From NCBI GenBank assembly GCA_003281185.1, contig QCCS01000002.1:62001-126000 (forward strand): a stretch of DNA of 64,000 nt. Direction: 5' to 3'. Positions 1-9,140 of this stretch are shown here, piece by piece. Source of the DNA: Prochlorococcus sp. AG-347-M15. Its GTDB lineage: Bacteria > Cyanobacteriota > Cyanobacteriia > PCC-6307 > Cyanobiaceae. The position numbers and the translations under genes were made by a program. Positions within the stretch are counted from its first letter, which is position 1; each line of letters opens with the position of its first letter. Under the pieces are notes generated by a model. It saw only the letters and a list, made by a program, of their open reading frames with translations, did not search any database and was not told where the DNA came from.

Positions 1-59
1 CAAGAAAATTAAAAAAATTAATAAAAAAAATTCTTTTTTTTTAAAAATCATATTTATTT

Positions 60-2666
60 CTAACTTTTCTTTTTCCTTGTAGTTTTTTTATTACTTATTT
101 TTGTTTTTTTTAAAATAGAGCCTTTTTTATCTTTAAGTTTTTCTTCTAAAAGAAATACAGCATCATCTATGGTGAATTTTTCTAAGTCAGTATCTTTGGG
201 AATCGAAACATTAGTTTTGCCACATTTTAGATAGACCCCATATCTTCCATTTAATATTTGGATTTTTTCTTTAAATTCTTTCGGTTTTCCAAAATCTTTA
301 ATTACCTCTTGACCGCCTCTACCCATTTTAGGCATCGCAAGTATTTCTAATGCGCGTTTTATATCAACTGTAAAAACATCATCCTCTTTCTTTAATGATC
401 TGTTTTCAGATTCATTTTCATTTTTGATCCATTTAATATAAGGTCCAAATCTTCCTCTATCAGCCTCAACTACACCTCCTTCAGGATGAACTCCTAACAA
501 TCTAGGCAAACTTAAAAGTACAAGAGCCTCATCTAGAGTTAGATCATCAGTTTTCAACTCTTTTGGTAATGAAGCTCTTCTTGGTTTAGCTTTAACTTGA
601 TCATTATTTCCCAATTGTACGTATGGTCCATAAGGGCCAAATCTTAAAAAGACTTTTTCCCCAGTTTTTGGATCGGTTCCAAGATCTGATGGGCCACTTA
701 AAATTTGATCAACTTGCTTTATGTCTAAATCTCCAGGAGTAATATCCATTGGGAGATTACCTTTCGCCTGAATTTCATTGCCAGATTCATCAATTTTTGT
801 ACCTTCTAGCCAAGGGCCGTTAGAACCTATTCTGACTACACAAGGAAGGTCTTCGAAATCAACTTGTCTATAAGCTTTACCATCAATATCACCCTCTGTT
901 TTCTGAACTTTTACCTCAAGACCATTTTTACCTTTATAAAAAGTCTCGAGGTATGGTAGCCACTCAAGATTGCCTGAAGATATTTCATCCAATGAAGACT
1001 CCATTTTTGCAGTAAAAGTAGTATCAACGAGATCAGGAAAATGTTCTTCTAATAGAGCGGTAACAGCAAAAGCTGTAAACGTTGGAGCTAAAGTATTTGA
1101 TGATATATTTGCATATCCTCTATCCACAATTGTCCCAATAATGCTTGCATAGGTAGAAGGTCTTCCAATCCCTTCTTTTTCAAGAACTTTTACTAATGCA
1201 GCCTCTGTATATCTTGCCGGCGGTTTGGTTTCATGAAAAGTAGATTCCTTATTAGTAACTTCAAGACTTGTTCCAGTTGAAAGATTTGGGAGAATAATTT
1301 CTTGTTGTTCAATGGATGAACTTGGGTCATCACTTCCCTCAACATAAGCTCTGAAGAATCCTGCGAAATCAATACTTTTCCCGCTCGATTTAAATAATCC
1401 ATCCCCCACACTAATTTCAGCATTAATCATTGTTAGCCTAGCTTCCGCCATTTGACTAGCTACAGTTCTTTTCCAAATTAAATCGTAAAGAGATAAGTCT
1501 CTACCAGTCAAATTAGTTTCTTTTGGCGTTTTAAATTCCTCACCTGCTGGCCTAATAGCTTCGTGTGCTTCTTGAGCATTTCTTGCGGTTGAATTAAATT
1601 GTCTTGGTGAATTAGATAAATATTCTTTTCCGTACATAGAACTGACACACTCTCTAGCAGCTCTTGTTGCTTGTTCGGAAAGATGAACTGAATCAGTCCG
1701 CATATATGTTATGAATCCTCTTTCATACAGCCCTTGTGCACATCTCATAGTCTCTCTTGCAGACAAACGAAGCTTTCTGTTTGCTTCTTGTTGCAATGTA
1801 CTTGTTGTAAATGGAGGAACTGGCTTACGGGTGGATGGTTTTTTTTCGATTTTTGAAACTAACCAATTCTCGGAAGAAAAAGTCTTCAATAAATCATTTA
1901 CTTTATCTTCTCCAATTATTAAAGATTTATTTCCTTGTTTTAATTTGCCGGTCAGTTCATCGAAATCGGAACCATTAGAAATTCTTTGACCATTTAAACT
2001 AAATAATTTAGTTTCGAAAGTAACATTATCTTTTACTAGGGTAGCTTTAATCCCCCAGTAACTGGCTTTTTTGAAGGACCTTCTTTCTCTCTCTCTTCTA
2101 ACAAGAAGTCTTACAGAGACTGATTGAACACGACCAGCAGATAATCTAGGGGCTACCTTCTTCCAAAGTAAAGGAGATAATTCATATCCAAAAAGCCTGT
2201 CCAAGATTCTTCTGGTTTCTTGAGCTTGAACAAGTTCCATATCGATTTCTCTTGTTTGATCTAAAGCTTTATTAATTGCTTTTTTTGTAATTTCATGAAA
2301 AACCATTCTCTTAGTTGGTATTTTAGGCTTCAGTATTTGCAGAAGATGCCAGCTAATACTCTCTCCCTCTCGATCCTCATCAGTTGCAAGTAATAGTTGG
2401 GTGGCACCTTTTAAAGCATCTTTCAACTCTTTGACAACCTTTTTCTTATCTTTTGGAATTATATAAAGTGGTTCAAAATCTTCCGTTGTATTTACTCCTA
2501 TCCTTGACCATTTTTCCTTTTTGACTGCAGCAGGAATTTCAGCCGCCCCTTTTGGAAGATCTCTTACATGTCCCATTGAAGCAAGAACTTCATAGTTAGA
2601 GGGCAAAAACTTCCTTATAGTTTTTGCTTTGGTGGGACTTTCAACAATAACTAGTGTGTGATCCAA
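60..2666 (-). CDS. topA: DNA topoisomerase I
   Basis: Type IA topoisomerase that relaxes negatively supercoiled DNA. The 868-residue product has an N-terminal TOPRIM domain starting with the VIVESPTKAKTI motif and carrying the acidic metal site DEDREGE near residue 97. The active-site tyrosine lies in GFITYMRTDS, a little past residue 300, followed by the GIGRPSTYA motif. The C-terminal part holds repeated segments of the type RFGPYGPYVQ, RFGPYIKW and RYGVYLK, and a lysine-rich tail; classical zinc-finger cysteines are not evident, as is common in cyanobacterial forms. The start codon is TTG, directly before the TOPRIM strand. It is divergent from ndhB across about 175 bases. Confidence 0.97.
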   Translation of the reverse strand: MDHTLVIVESPTKAKTIRKFLPSNYEVLASMGHVRDLPKGAAEIPAAVKKEKWSRIGVNTTEDFEPLYIIPKDKKKVVKELKDALKGATQLLLATDEDREGESISWHLLQILKPKIPTKRMVFHEITKKAINKALDQTREIDMELVQAQETRRILDRLFGYELSPLLWKKVAPRLSAGRVQSVSVRLLVRRERERRSFKKASYWGIKATLVKDNVTFETKLFSLNGQRISNGSDFDELTGKLKQGNKSLIIGEDKVNDLLKTFSSENWLVSKIEKKPSTRKPVPPFTTSTLQQEANRKLRLSARETMRCAQGLYERGFITYMRTDSVHLSEQATRAARECVSSMYGKEYLSNSPRQFNSTARNAQEAHEAIRPAGEEFKTPKETNLTGRDLSLYDLIWKRTVASQMAEARLTMINAEISVGDGLFKSSGKSIDFAGFFRAYVEGSDDPSSSIEQQEIILPNLSTGTSLEVTNKESTFHETKPPARYTEAALVKVLEKEGIGRPSTYASIIGTIVDRGYANISSNTLAPTFTAFAVTALLEEHFPDLVDTTFTAKMESSLDEISSGNLEWLPYLETFYKGKNGLEVKVQKTEGDIDGKAYRQVDFEDLPCVVRIGSNGPWLEGTKIDESGNEIQAKGNLPMDITPGDLDIKQVDQILSGPSDLGTDPKTGEKVFLRFGPYGPYVQLGNNDQVKAKPRRASLPKELKTDDLTLDEALVLLSLPRLLGVHPEGGVVEADRGRFGPYIKWIKNENESENRSLKKEDDVFTVDIKRALEILAMPKMGRGGQEVIKDFGKPKEFKEKIQILNGRYGVYLKCGKTNVSIPKDTDLEKFTIDDAVFLLEEKLKDKKGSILKKTKISNKKTTRKKKS

Positions 2667-2841
2667 GGTTTATTTCAAAAATTGGTGTTTTTGTTCAGTT
2701 AGGGCATATTATGATTATTTGAAACTTTTTCAAGTAATATCTCTTGAAAATTTCAAAAATCATACCCACAAATTATAATCAAGTTAAGATTAACTCTTTG
2801 ACCATTACAATCAATCATCTAATTTAATCCTATTTAATAAA

Positions 2842-4362
2842 GTGCCCAACGAAATCTTTACAATTAATTTAAATGCTCAAGCCATTATTCCAGAGGCTTT
2901 TATCTTACTAGGTATTGTTGGAACTCTTCTTGTAGATTTAGCAGGAGAAAAAACTGCATCAAAGTGGGCACCAATAATTTGCTACTTATCAATTTGCAGC
3001 TCTCTATTCAGTTTAGCCTTGCAATGGAGTAATCCAGTAAATATCGCATTTCTTGGTTCCTTTAATTCAGATAATTTGGCAATCGCATTTAGAGCAATAA
3101 TAGCTTTATCAACTTTAGTTTCTTTACTCATAAGCTGGCGTTATACAGAACAAAGTGGGAGCCCTATTGGGGAGTTCGCGGCTATAGTTCTTTCGGCAAC
3201 TCTTGGGGCAATGCTTTTGTGTGGATCTACTGACCTTATAAGTGTATTTATATCTCTTGAGACTTTATCTGTAGCGAGCTATTTACTTTCTGGCTATCTC
3301 AAGAGAGATCCAAGGAGTTCAGAAGCAGCATTAAAATACTTGCTTGTTGGGTCAGCTGCTGCTGCAGTTTATTTGTATGGTTCCTCTTTTCTTTATGGAT
3401 TAAGTGGTTCAACGAATTTAGCAACAATTGGTTTAGAGATTATCAACAAGCCATCATTCATTACTTCCTTAGCTCTTGTATTTGTCTTATCTACCGTTGC
3501 ATTTAAAATAGCTGCAGTTCCCTTTCATCAATGGACACCTGATGTATATGAGGGATCACCTACACCTGTAGTAGCTTTTTTATCTGTTGGTTCAAAAACA
3601 GCAGGATTTGCATTTGCAATAAGAATATTAATCACCACTTTCTCTTCTTTCGATGAGGAATGGAAACTTTTATTCACTATATTGGCCATATTGAGCATGG
3701 CTCTTGGAAATGTTGTAGCTCTAGCACAAACCTCAATGAAAAGGATGCTAGCTTACAGTTCTATTGGACAGGCTGGATTTGTGATGATTGGAATAGTATC
3801 TGGTACACAAGATGGTTTATCAGCTGCTGTTTTATATTTGGGTGCATATTTGTTTATGAATTTGGGTGCATTTTCATGTGTAATACTTTTCTCACTAAGA
3901 ACAGGTTCTGACAGAATTCTTGATTATTCAGGACTTTACCAAAAAGATCCTCTGATTACATTAGGTTTGAGCCTTTGTCTTCTATCGCTCGGAGGTTTAC
4001 CTCCAATGTTAGGATTTTTTGGGAAAATATATTTGTTCTTTGCAGGTTGGGCAAATCATCAATATTTATTAGTAATAGTTGGCTTGGTAACTTCAGTTAT
4101 ATCTATCTATTACTACATTTCAGTGATTAAAATGATGGTAGTTAAAGAACCACAAGAAGCTTCAGAAATAGTCAAATCATATCCTGAAATTAATTGGGGA
4201 ATTGTGGGATTGCCCCCCTTAAGAGTTGCACTTTATACTTGCGTAGCGTTAACCGCTCTTGGAGGAATCTTATCTAATCCTCTTTTTAAATTAGCTAACA
4301 CAGCAGTTTCAGAAACTCCTTTCTTACAAGATATTATTGCTACAGCAAACAATTTTTCCTAA
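2842..4362 (+). CDS. ndhB: NAD(P)H-quinone oxidoreductase subunit 2 (NdhB)
   Basis: Membrane subunit of the cyanobacterial NDH-1 complex, which works in respiration, cyclic electron flow around photosystem I and CO2 uptake in the thylakoid membrane. The 506-residue protein is almost entirely hydrophobic, with about 14 predicted membrane helices. It has the proton-pumping antiporter-like signatures: a conserved glutamate in the helix [10 protein letters not shown], and [17 protein letters not shown] with a buried lysine and histidine. The start codon is GTG; the N-terminus is typical of the family. The ABC ATPase gene follows after 16 bases on the same strand, so they may be co-transcribed. 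Confidence 0.96.
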   Translation: MPNEIFTINLNAQAIIPEAFILLGIVGTLLVDLAGEKTASKWAPIICYLSICSSLFSLALQWSNPVNIAFLGSFNSDNLAIAFRAIIALSTLVSLLISWRYTEQSGSPIGEFAAIVLSATLGAMLLCGSTDLISVFISLETLSVASYLLSGYLKRDPRSSEAALKYLLVGSAAAAVYLYGSSFLYGLSGSTNLATIGLEIINKPSFITSLALVFVLSTVAFKIAAVPFHQWTPDVYEGSPTPVVAFLSVGSKTAGFAFAIRILITTFSSFDEEWKLLFTILAILSMALGNVVALAQTSMKRMLAYSSIGQAGFVMIGIVSGTQDGLSAAVLYLGAYLFMNLGAFSCVILFSLRTGSDRILDYSGLYQKDPLITLGLSLCLLSLGGLPPMLGFFGKIYLFFAGWANHQYLLVIVGLVTSVISIYYYISVIKMMVVKEPQEASEIVKSYPEINWGIVGLPPLRVALYTCVALTALGGILSNPLFKLANTAVSETPFLQDIIATANNFS

Positions 4363-4378
4363 AAGAATTCTTCAATAA

Positions 4379-5065
4379 ATGTCTAAGAAAGTAGCTAGTT
4401 TAGAAAATATATCTAAAACATATGGGAAAGAGGATCTAACTGTTAAAGCCCTAGATAAAATAAACTTAGAAATTTACAAAGGAGATTATTTAGCTGTAAT
4501 GGGAGCTAGTGGCTCAGGCAAAAGTACTGCTATGAACATTATTGGATGTCTAGATAGACCATCTGAAGGTATTTATAAATTAAATGGAATTCCAGTTGAG
4601 AAATTATCTGATGATGAGCTAGCGGAAATACGTAACCAAAAATTAGGTTTCGTTTTTCAACAATTTCATCTTCTTTCAGACGCAACTGCACTTGAAAACG
4701 TAACTTTACCGATGATTTACGCTGGTATTGAGCCTGAGCAAAGATTAGAGCGAGGTAAGAATGCCTTGAAAAAAGTAGGCCTTTCAGAAAGAATGAATAA
4801 TCGTCCAAACCAATTATCCGGAGGTCAACAACAACGAGTTGCTATTGCGAGGGCTATTATCAATAATCCAGCAATTTTATTAGCAGACGAACCTACTGGA
4901 GCACTTGATTCAAAAACTACTGAAGATGTATTAGATCTTTTTGACAAGCTGCATGAATCTGGAATAACTATAGTTTTAGTTACTCACGAGGATGAAGTTG
5001 CAAATAGAGCAAAAAAAATAGCAAAATTTAAGGATGGAAGAATAGTTGAATTAAAAGTTAATTAA
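4379..5065 (+). CDS. ABC transporter ATP-binding protein (MacB/LolD/DevA type)
   Basis: Nucleotide-binding subunit of an ABC exporter of the MacB/LolD/DevA group, which in cyanobacteria usually drives extrusion of lipids, glycolipids or peptides through a MacB-like permease. The 228-residue protein has Walker A GASGSGKST near residue 42, a Q-loop (FVFQQFHLL), the signature LSGGQQQR, Walker B ILLADEPTG and an H-loop (VTHEDE). No permease gene lies beside it, so the partner and substrate are unknown. It ends two bases before the convergent birA stop. Confidence 0.9.
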   Translation: MSKKVASLENISKTYGKEDLTVKALDKINLEIYKGDYLAVMGASGSGKSTAMNIIGCLDRPSEGIYKLNGIPVEKLSDDELAEIRNQKLGFVFQQFHLLSDATALENVTLPMIYAGIEPEQRLERGKNALKKVGLSERMNNRPNQLSGGQQQRVAIARAIINNPAILLADEPTGALDSKTTEDVLDLFDKLHESGITIVLVTHEDEVANRAKKIAKFKDGRIVELKVN

Positions 5066-5066
5066 A

Positions 5067-5816
5067 TCAAAACCTCCTAATTACCTTCATTCGAGTTTCA
5101 TTTTCAATTCTTAAATTCCCATTCGAATCAATATCTTTAATTTTCCATGTATTAGGACAATAACCACTAGGTAAAAATCTTTTAGTAAGAAACTTATTTG
5201 CAGATTTGATCACATATTCTTTATTATAATTACATTCAATTGAATCATAAAAAGCTTTAAGAACTTTAGCTGTCCAATAATTTTGATTAATATTCTTAGT
5301 TTGAAGTACTTTTGATAACGAAATACCTTCTATTGGAGTGTGATTTAAAACATTCATGCCAAGTCCAATTCTTACATAGATAATTTCTTTGCCTCTTGTT
5401 ATTACCCTTGGTAAAAATCCAATCAACTTTTTTGAACCAAAAAAAATATCATTTGGCCATTTCAAACAAACATTTATATTCTCTTGTCTAAGCATTTCAC
5501 ATAACTTAATACCTAAAGACAAATTAAATATTTGACATTCAAATTCTTTTGAAAATATTGGGTAAGCTGCACTTAACCAAATCCCGCCTTTTGGAGAAAC
5601 CCAAGTTTTTGAGTTTTGGCCAACCCCTGAGAACTGTTCTCTTGCGATTATTGCTACTGGCTGATTTTTCTTTATTTCAGAATATCCAAGCAAGTTTGTT
5701 AGCTCATTTTCGGTACTTTTACATTTTATTTTGTAAAGAAGTCTCCAGGTGGGATATTGACCCTGAATTTTTTTTAAGTAGAAAACTGTCTTAGATGCAG
5801 ATCCAATAACTTTCAC
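5067..5816 (-). CDS. birA: Biotin--[acetyl-CoA-carboxylase] ligase
   Basis: Attaches biotin to the biotin carboxyl carrier protein of acetyl-CoA carboxylase. The 249-residue protein lacks an N-terminal helix-turn-helix, so it is a monofunctional ligase rather than a repressor. The catalytic-domain motif KWPNDIFF is present. The glycine-rich loop that is normally GRGRxGR reads GVGQNSK here, so the arginines that close over biotinyl-AMP are replaced. The family call rests on KWPND, the length and the overall fold pattern. It is convergent with the ABC ATPase and divergent from a DUF721 gene. Confidence 0.85.
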   Translation of the reverse strand: MKVIGSASKTVFYLKKIQGQYPTWRLLYKIKCKSTENELTNLLGYSEIKKNQPVAIIAREQFSGVGQNSKTWVSPKGGIWLSAAYPIFSKEFECQIFNLSLGIKLCEMLRQENINVCLKWPNDIFFGSKKLIGFLPRVITRGKEIIYVRIGLGMNVLNHTPIEGISLSKVLQTKNINQNYWTAKVLKAFYDSIECNYNKEYVIKSANKFLTKRFLPSGYCPNTWKIKDIDSNGNLRIENETRMKVIRRF

Positions 5817-5846
5817 AAATTCTTTATTAAAACAACAAGCATCTTT

Positions 5847-6377
5847 TTGAAGATTAGATTAACTTTAGTCTTAATAAGTAAATTTTACAAATTGGACAAA
5901 AAGTATTTGCCAATAGTGAATAAAAGGAATCCGTATCCATTAAAAAATTGTCTCGATAATTTCAAAAAATCATGGGGAGACTTAAATAAACTTTCTAAAA
6001 TTAACCAAAACTGGAAGAACTTAATCGGATTGGAACTATTTCAAGAATGCAAACCATTAAATATTGAAAAAAAAATACTTACTATTGCAGTAAATCATCC
6101 TCAGTGGCGCCAAGCTCTAATCTATAACAAGCATAAATTAAAAGAGAGAATCGAGAAAATTGGAATAACTTTGAATGAAATAAAAATAATACAAAATTAT
6201 GAAATTGAAAATAAAAATATCAAATCTAATAATGCAAAGATAGTTTGGGAAAAGCATCCCAGCAGAGTCCATCAAAATAATATGTGCATTTGTACTCTCT
6301 GTAATTCCCCTACTCCTGAGGGAGAAATCAAAAGATGGGGAAAGTGTTCTTTTTGTTGGAGAAAAATAAATAACTAA
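5847..6377 (+). CDS. DUF721 family protein
   Basis: Small protein with a DUF721 core (about residues 35-100, including HPQWRQAL, typical of the family) and a C-terminal zinc-ribbon-like pair of CxxC motifs (CTLC and CSFC). DUF721 proteins are related to Tsi3/DciA-like helicase-loading proteins, but the role in cyanobacteria is not settled. The track start is TTG and would sit almost on top of the divergent birA start. A GTG at about 5916, giving an N-terminus MNKRNPYP, is an equally good or better start and leaves room for promoters. It ends five bases before the convergent menG stop. Confidence 0.75.
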   Translation: MKIRLTLVLISKFYKLDKKYLPIVNKRNPYPLKNCLDNFKKSWGDLNKLSKINQNWKNLIGLELFQECKPLNIEKKILTIAVNHPQWRQALIYNKHKLKERIEKIGITLNEIKIIQNYEIENKNIKSNNAKIVWEKHPSRVHQNNMCICTLCNSPTPEGEIKRWGKCSFCWRKINN

Positions 6378-6382
6378 ATTCT

Positions 6383-7084
6383 TTATTTAGTTAAAATTAG
6401 TATTCCCATTTGCCCCCCCAAAATTGTCCTATATTCAGCTTTCTTAAATCCAACTTCTTTAGCAATATTTATAAGCTCATTTTTCTTTGGAAAATTTCTA
6501 ATGCTTTTTTCAATATATGCGTACTCTGGACCTAAATTAAAAAGCCGCGAAATGGGTACCACAATAAATCTCAAATAAATTTTCTGAAAAATATTGGATA
6601 AAGAACTTTTTGTTGAGTGATTAAAATCCAGAAATCCTGCCCTTCCTTTTTCCTTCAAAAGATAAAAAACTTTTTTTATTCCTTCTTCAACATTATTCAA
6701 GTTTCTTAGTCCATATGACATGCAAATCCCATCAAAATTGTTTGAATAATCATTAATTCCTAATACATCTTGAATTTCCCACTTAATAAATTTATTTTTT
6801 TTTAGCTCTGATTTTTTCTTTGCAATATTTAAGATATCCTCTGCACTGTCAATTCCAGTAATTGAGCCCATTGGACTAACTCTCTCAGAAATTAAGAATG
6901 CTAAATCTCCAGTTCCACAGCACAAATCAGCCCAATCTTCACCATTTAAAGGTTCCAATAAATTAACTAATTTCCTTTTCCATAATCTGTGCATCCCAAA
7001 ACTTAATAAATTATTTAAAAAGTCATATTTATAAGAAATTTTATTAAATATATTTTTGACTTCGATAGCTTTTGTTAATTTCAT
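6383..7084 (-). CDS. menG: Demethylphylloquinone/demethylmenaquinone methyltransferase (UbiE/MenG family)
   Basis: SAM-dependent methyltransferase that in cyanobacteria performs the last step of phylloquinone (photosystem I quinone) synthesis. The 233-residue protein has the SAM-binding motif DLCCGTGDLAF near residue 55, an acidic ribose-binding segment (GIDSAED), and the UbiE signature region around SYGLRNLNN. Length is normal. The distinction between ubiquinone and naphthoquinone substrates is from lineage knowledge, not from the sequence. Confidence 0.92.
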   Translation of the reverse strand: MKLTKAIEVKNIFNKISYKYDFLNNLLSFGMHRLWKRKLVNLLEPLNGEDWADLCCGTGDLAFLISERVSPMGSITGIDSAEDILNIAKKKSELKKNKFIKWEIQDVLGINDYSNNFDGICMSYGLRNLNNVEEGIKKVFYLLKEKGRAGFLDFNHSTKSSLSNIFQKIYLRFIVVPISRLFNLGPEYAYIEKSIRNFPKKNELINIAKEVGFKKAEYRTILGGQMGILILTK

Positions 7085-7129
7085 TTTTAAATTTTAAGTT
7101 TATTTCTTTTTGGGATTAAATTAAATTTT

Positions 7130-7900
7130 TTATTCATAAGGTCTAATTGGAAGTTTTTTTTCGAGGAGGAAGGTTTTTATTTCTTTTAAAGTAAGTTTTT
7201 TATCATGAAGTAATGATGCTAAAAGTGCTGCTGATGCCCTGCCTTCTTTGAAAACATCATAAATATCTTCTAGAGAGCCTGCCCCTCCAGAAGCAATTAC
7301 TGGGATGTTGACAATATTTGCGACAGATTCTGTCAAATGTAAATCATATCCATTCTGGGTTCCATCACCATCCATTGAAGTAAGTAATATTTCCCCCGCG
7401 CCTAATTCCTCAACTTTCTTAGCCCAACTTAATACATCTATTCCAGTATTTTCTCTCCCTCCTTTTACATATACCTCCCATTCATGCGTATTATTAACTT
7501 TTCTTTTAGCATCAATTGCTATCACGATACATTGATTACCAAATTCTCTAGAACTTTTAGAAATTAAATCTGGATTTCTAACGGCAGAAGAATTCAAACT
7601 CACTTTATCCGCTCCTGCTCTTAAAAGATCATTAATAGAAGAAACAGAATCTATTCCTCCACCTACTGTAAATGGGATTTTGACTGATTTTGCTGTCCTA
7701 GATACAAGGTCAACTAATGTATTTCTATTCTCAACACTTGCTCTAATATCTAAAAATACTAATTCATCTGCACCTTCATCAGAATACCTGCAAGCCAATT
7801 CAACGGGATCTCCTGAGTCTCTCAGATTAACAAAATTTACACCTTTAACCACACGTCCATTGGCGACATCTAAACAAGGAATTAAACGAAGAGCAACCAT
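7130..7900 (-). CDS. hisF: Imidazole glycerol phosphate synthase cyclase subunit
   Basis: Cyclase subunit that pairs with HisH to make IGP and AICAR in histidine biosynthesis. The 256-residue TIM barrel has the half-barrel repeats with phosphate-binding glycines (TVGGGIDS and IASGGAGS), the first catalytic aspartate in [10 protein letters not shown], and the second in [10 protein letters not shown]. No other his gene is adjacent, as usual in Prochlorococcus. It is divergent from a DUF2862 gene with about 59 bases between the starts. Confidence 0.97.
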   Translation of the reverse strand: MVALRLIPCLDVANGRVVKGVNFVNLRDSGDPVELACRYSDEGADELVFLDIRASVENRNTLVDLVSRTAKSVKIPFTVGGGIDSVSSINDLLRAGADKVSLNSSAVRNPDLISKSSREFGNQCIVIAIDAKRKVNNTHEWEVYVKGGRENTGIDVLSWAKKVEELGAGEILLTSMDGDGTQNGYDLHLTESVANIVNIPVIASGGAGSLEDIYDVFKEGRASAALLASLLHDKKLTLKEIKTFLLEKKLPIRPYE

Positions 7901-7959
7901 TTTAGTAAAAATTGTCCAAATGCTGTTAATCTTGCATAATAGCTTCCATTTTACCTCTT

Positions 7960-8184
7960 ATGGCTGAAACAAAATTATTACCCAAAATCGGTAGTAAAAT
8001 TAAAATTAACATTAACAAAGTAAAAGATAGACTACCAGGGAAATTAATTGATCAAATATCTTCTAATCCTAAAGCCGTAATAACAGGCTATAAAATGACA
8101 GACGGTAGAAGTATTGGAATCACCGCAAAATTTCAGAATGGAGAGCAAAACTGGTTTTTCCCAGAAGAAATTGAGAAAGGGTAA
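7960..8184 (+). CDS. DUF2862 family small protein
   Basis: A 74-residue protein conserved in cyanobacteria, here recognised as DUF2862. It has no membrane segment and reads like a small beta-rich domain (GSKIKININKVKDRL, then TGYKMTDGRSIG, ending in NWFFPEEIE). Function is unknown. It precedes chlG by eight bases on the same strand, so it is probably co-transcribed with chlorophyll synthase; a role near pigment or membrane synthesis is only inference from this position. Confidence 0.8.
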   Translation: MAETKLLPKIGSKIKININKVKDRLPGKLIDQISSNPKAVITGYKMTDGRSIGITAKFQNGEQNWFFPEEIEKG

Positions 8185-8192
8185 AACTTAAA

Positions 8193-9140
8193 GTGAATGA
8201 TCCAAAACAACTATTAGGAATTAAAGGTGCCTCTGAAACTTCAAGTATATGGAAACTTCGTATACAGTTAATGAAGCCGATTACATGGATCCCCTTGATA
8301 TGGGGAGTTATTTGTGGAGCAGCTGCTAGCGGTAATTTTACATGGACAATTAGTAATGTTTTAGCTTCACTAGCATGCATGTTGATGAGTGGGCCACTTC
8401 TGGCAGGTTATACGCAAACTATAAATGATTTTTTTGATAAGGAAATTGACGCAATTAATGAACCAAATAGACCAATTCCTTCTGGAAAAATTTCAATTAA
8501 AGATGTAAAAATACAAATTTGGGTATTACTTATTGCAGGCCTAATAGTTGCTTTTCTTTTGGATTTATATGCTAACCATAACTTTCCCTCCGTCTTAGTT
8601 TTGGCATTAGGAGGATCTTTTGTGAGTTATATATATTCTGCTCCACCTCTTAAATTAAAACAAAATGGCTGGCTCGGAAATTATGCCTTAGGCGCATCAT
8701 ATATAGCTTTACCTTGGTGGGCAGGTCAGGCCTTATTTGGGAAATTAACTGTTGTGACAGCATTACTAACTCTTGCTTATAGCCTCTCTGGGCTTGGTAT
8801 TGCTGTTATTAATGATTTCAAAAGCGTTGAAGGAGACTCAAAGCTTGGCTTAAATTCCTTACCTGTAGTATTTGGAATTAAAAATGCAAGTAGAATAAGT
8901 GCTGGACTGATTGACATTTTTCAATTAGCTATGGTTGTAGTATTAGTAATTATTGGTCAACATTTAGCATCTGTAATTTTGGTTTTATTAGTAATTCCAC
9001 AAATTACATTTCAAGATATGTGGTTACTAAGAGATCCTCTAAAGTTTGATGTCAAATATCAAGCAAGTGCCCAACCTTTTCTTATAACTGGGATGTTAGT
9101 TACAGCTTTAGCGATAGGTCATAGTTTCTTAGTTGCTTAA
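8193..9140 (+). CDS. chlG: Chlorophyll synthase (ChlG)
   Basis: UbiA-family prenyltransferase that esterifies (divinyl-)chlorophyllide with phytyl or geranylgeranyl diphosphate in the thylakoid membrane. The 315-residue protein has about nine membrane helices and the first aspartate-rich motif NDFFDKEIDAINEPNRP, the ChlG form of NDxxDxxxD, with a second loop around NDFKSVEGD. The start is GTG. The next gene (penicillin-binding protein) overlaps its 3' end by eight bases if its TTG start is used. Confidence 0.95.
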   Translation: MNDPKQLLGIKGASETSSIWKLRIQLMKPITWIPLIWGVICGAAASGNFTWTISNVLASLACMLMSGPLLAGYTQTINDFFDKEIDAINEPNRPIPSGKISIKDVKIQIWVLLIAGLIVAFLLDLYANHNFPSVLVLALGGSFVSYIYSAPPLKLKQNGWLGNYALGASYIALPWWAGQALFGKLTVVTALLTLAYSLSGLGIAVINDFKSVEGDSKLGLNSLPVVFGIKNASRISAGLIDIFQLAMVVVLVIIGQHLASVILVLLVIPQITFQDMWLLRDPLKFDVKYQASAQPFLITGMLVTALAIGHSFLVA

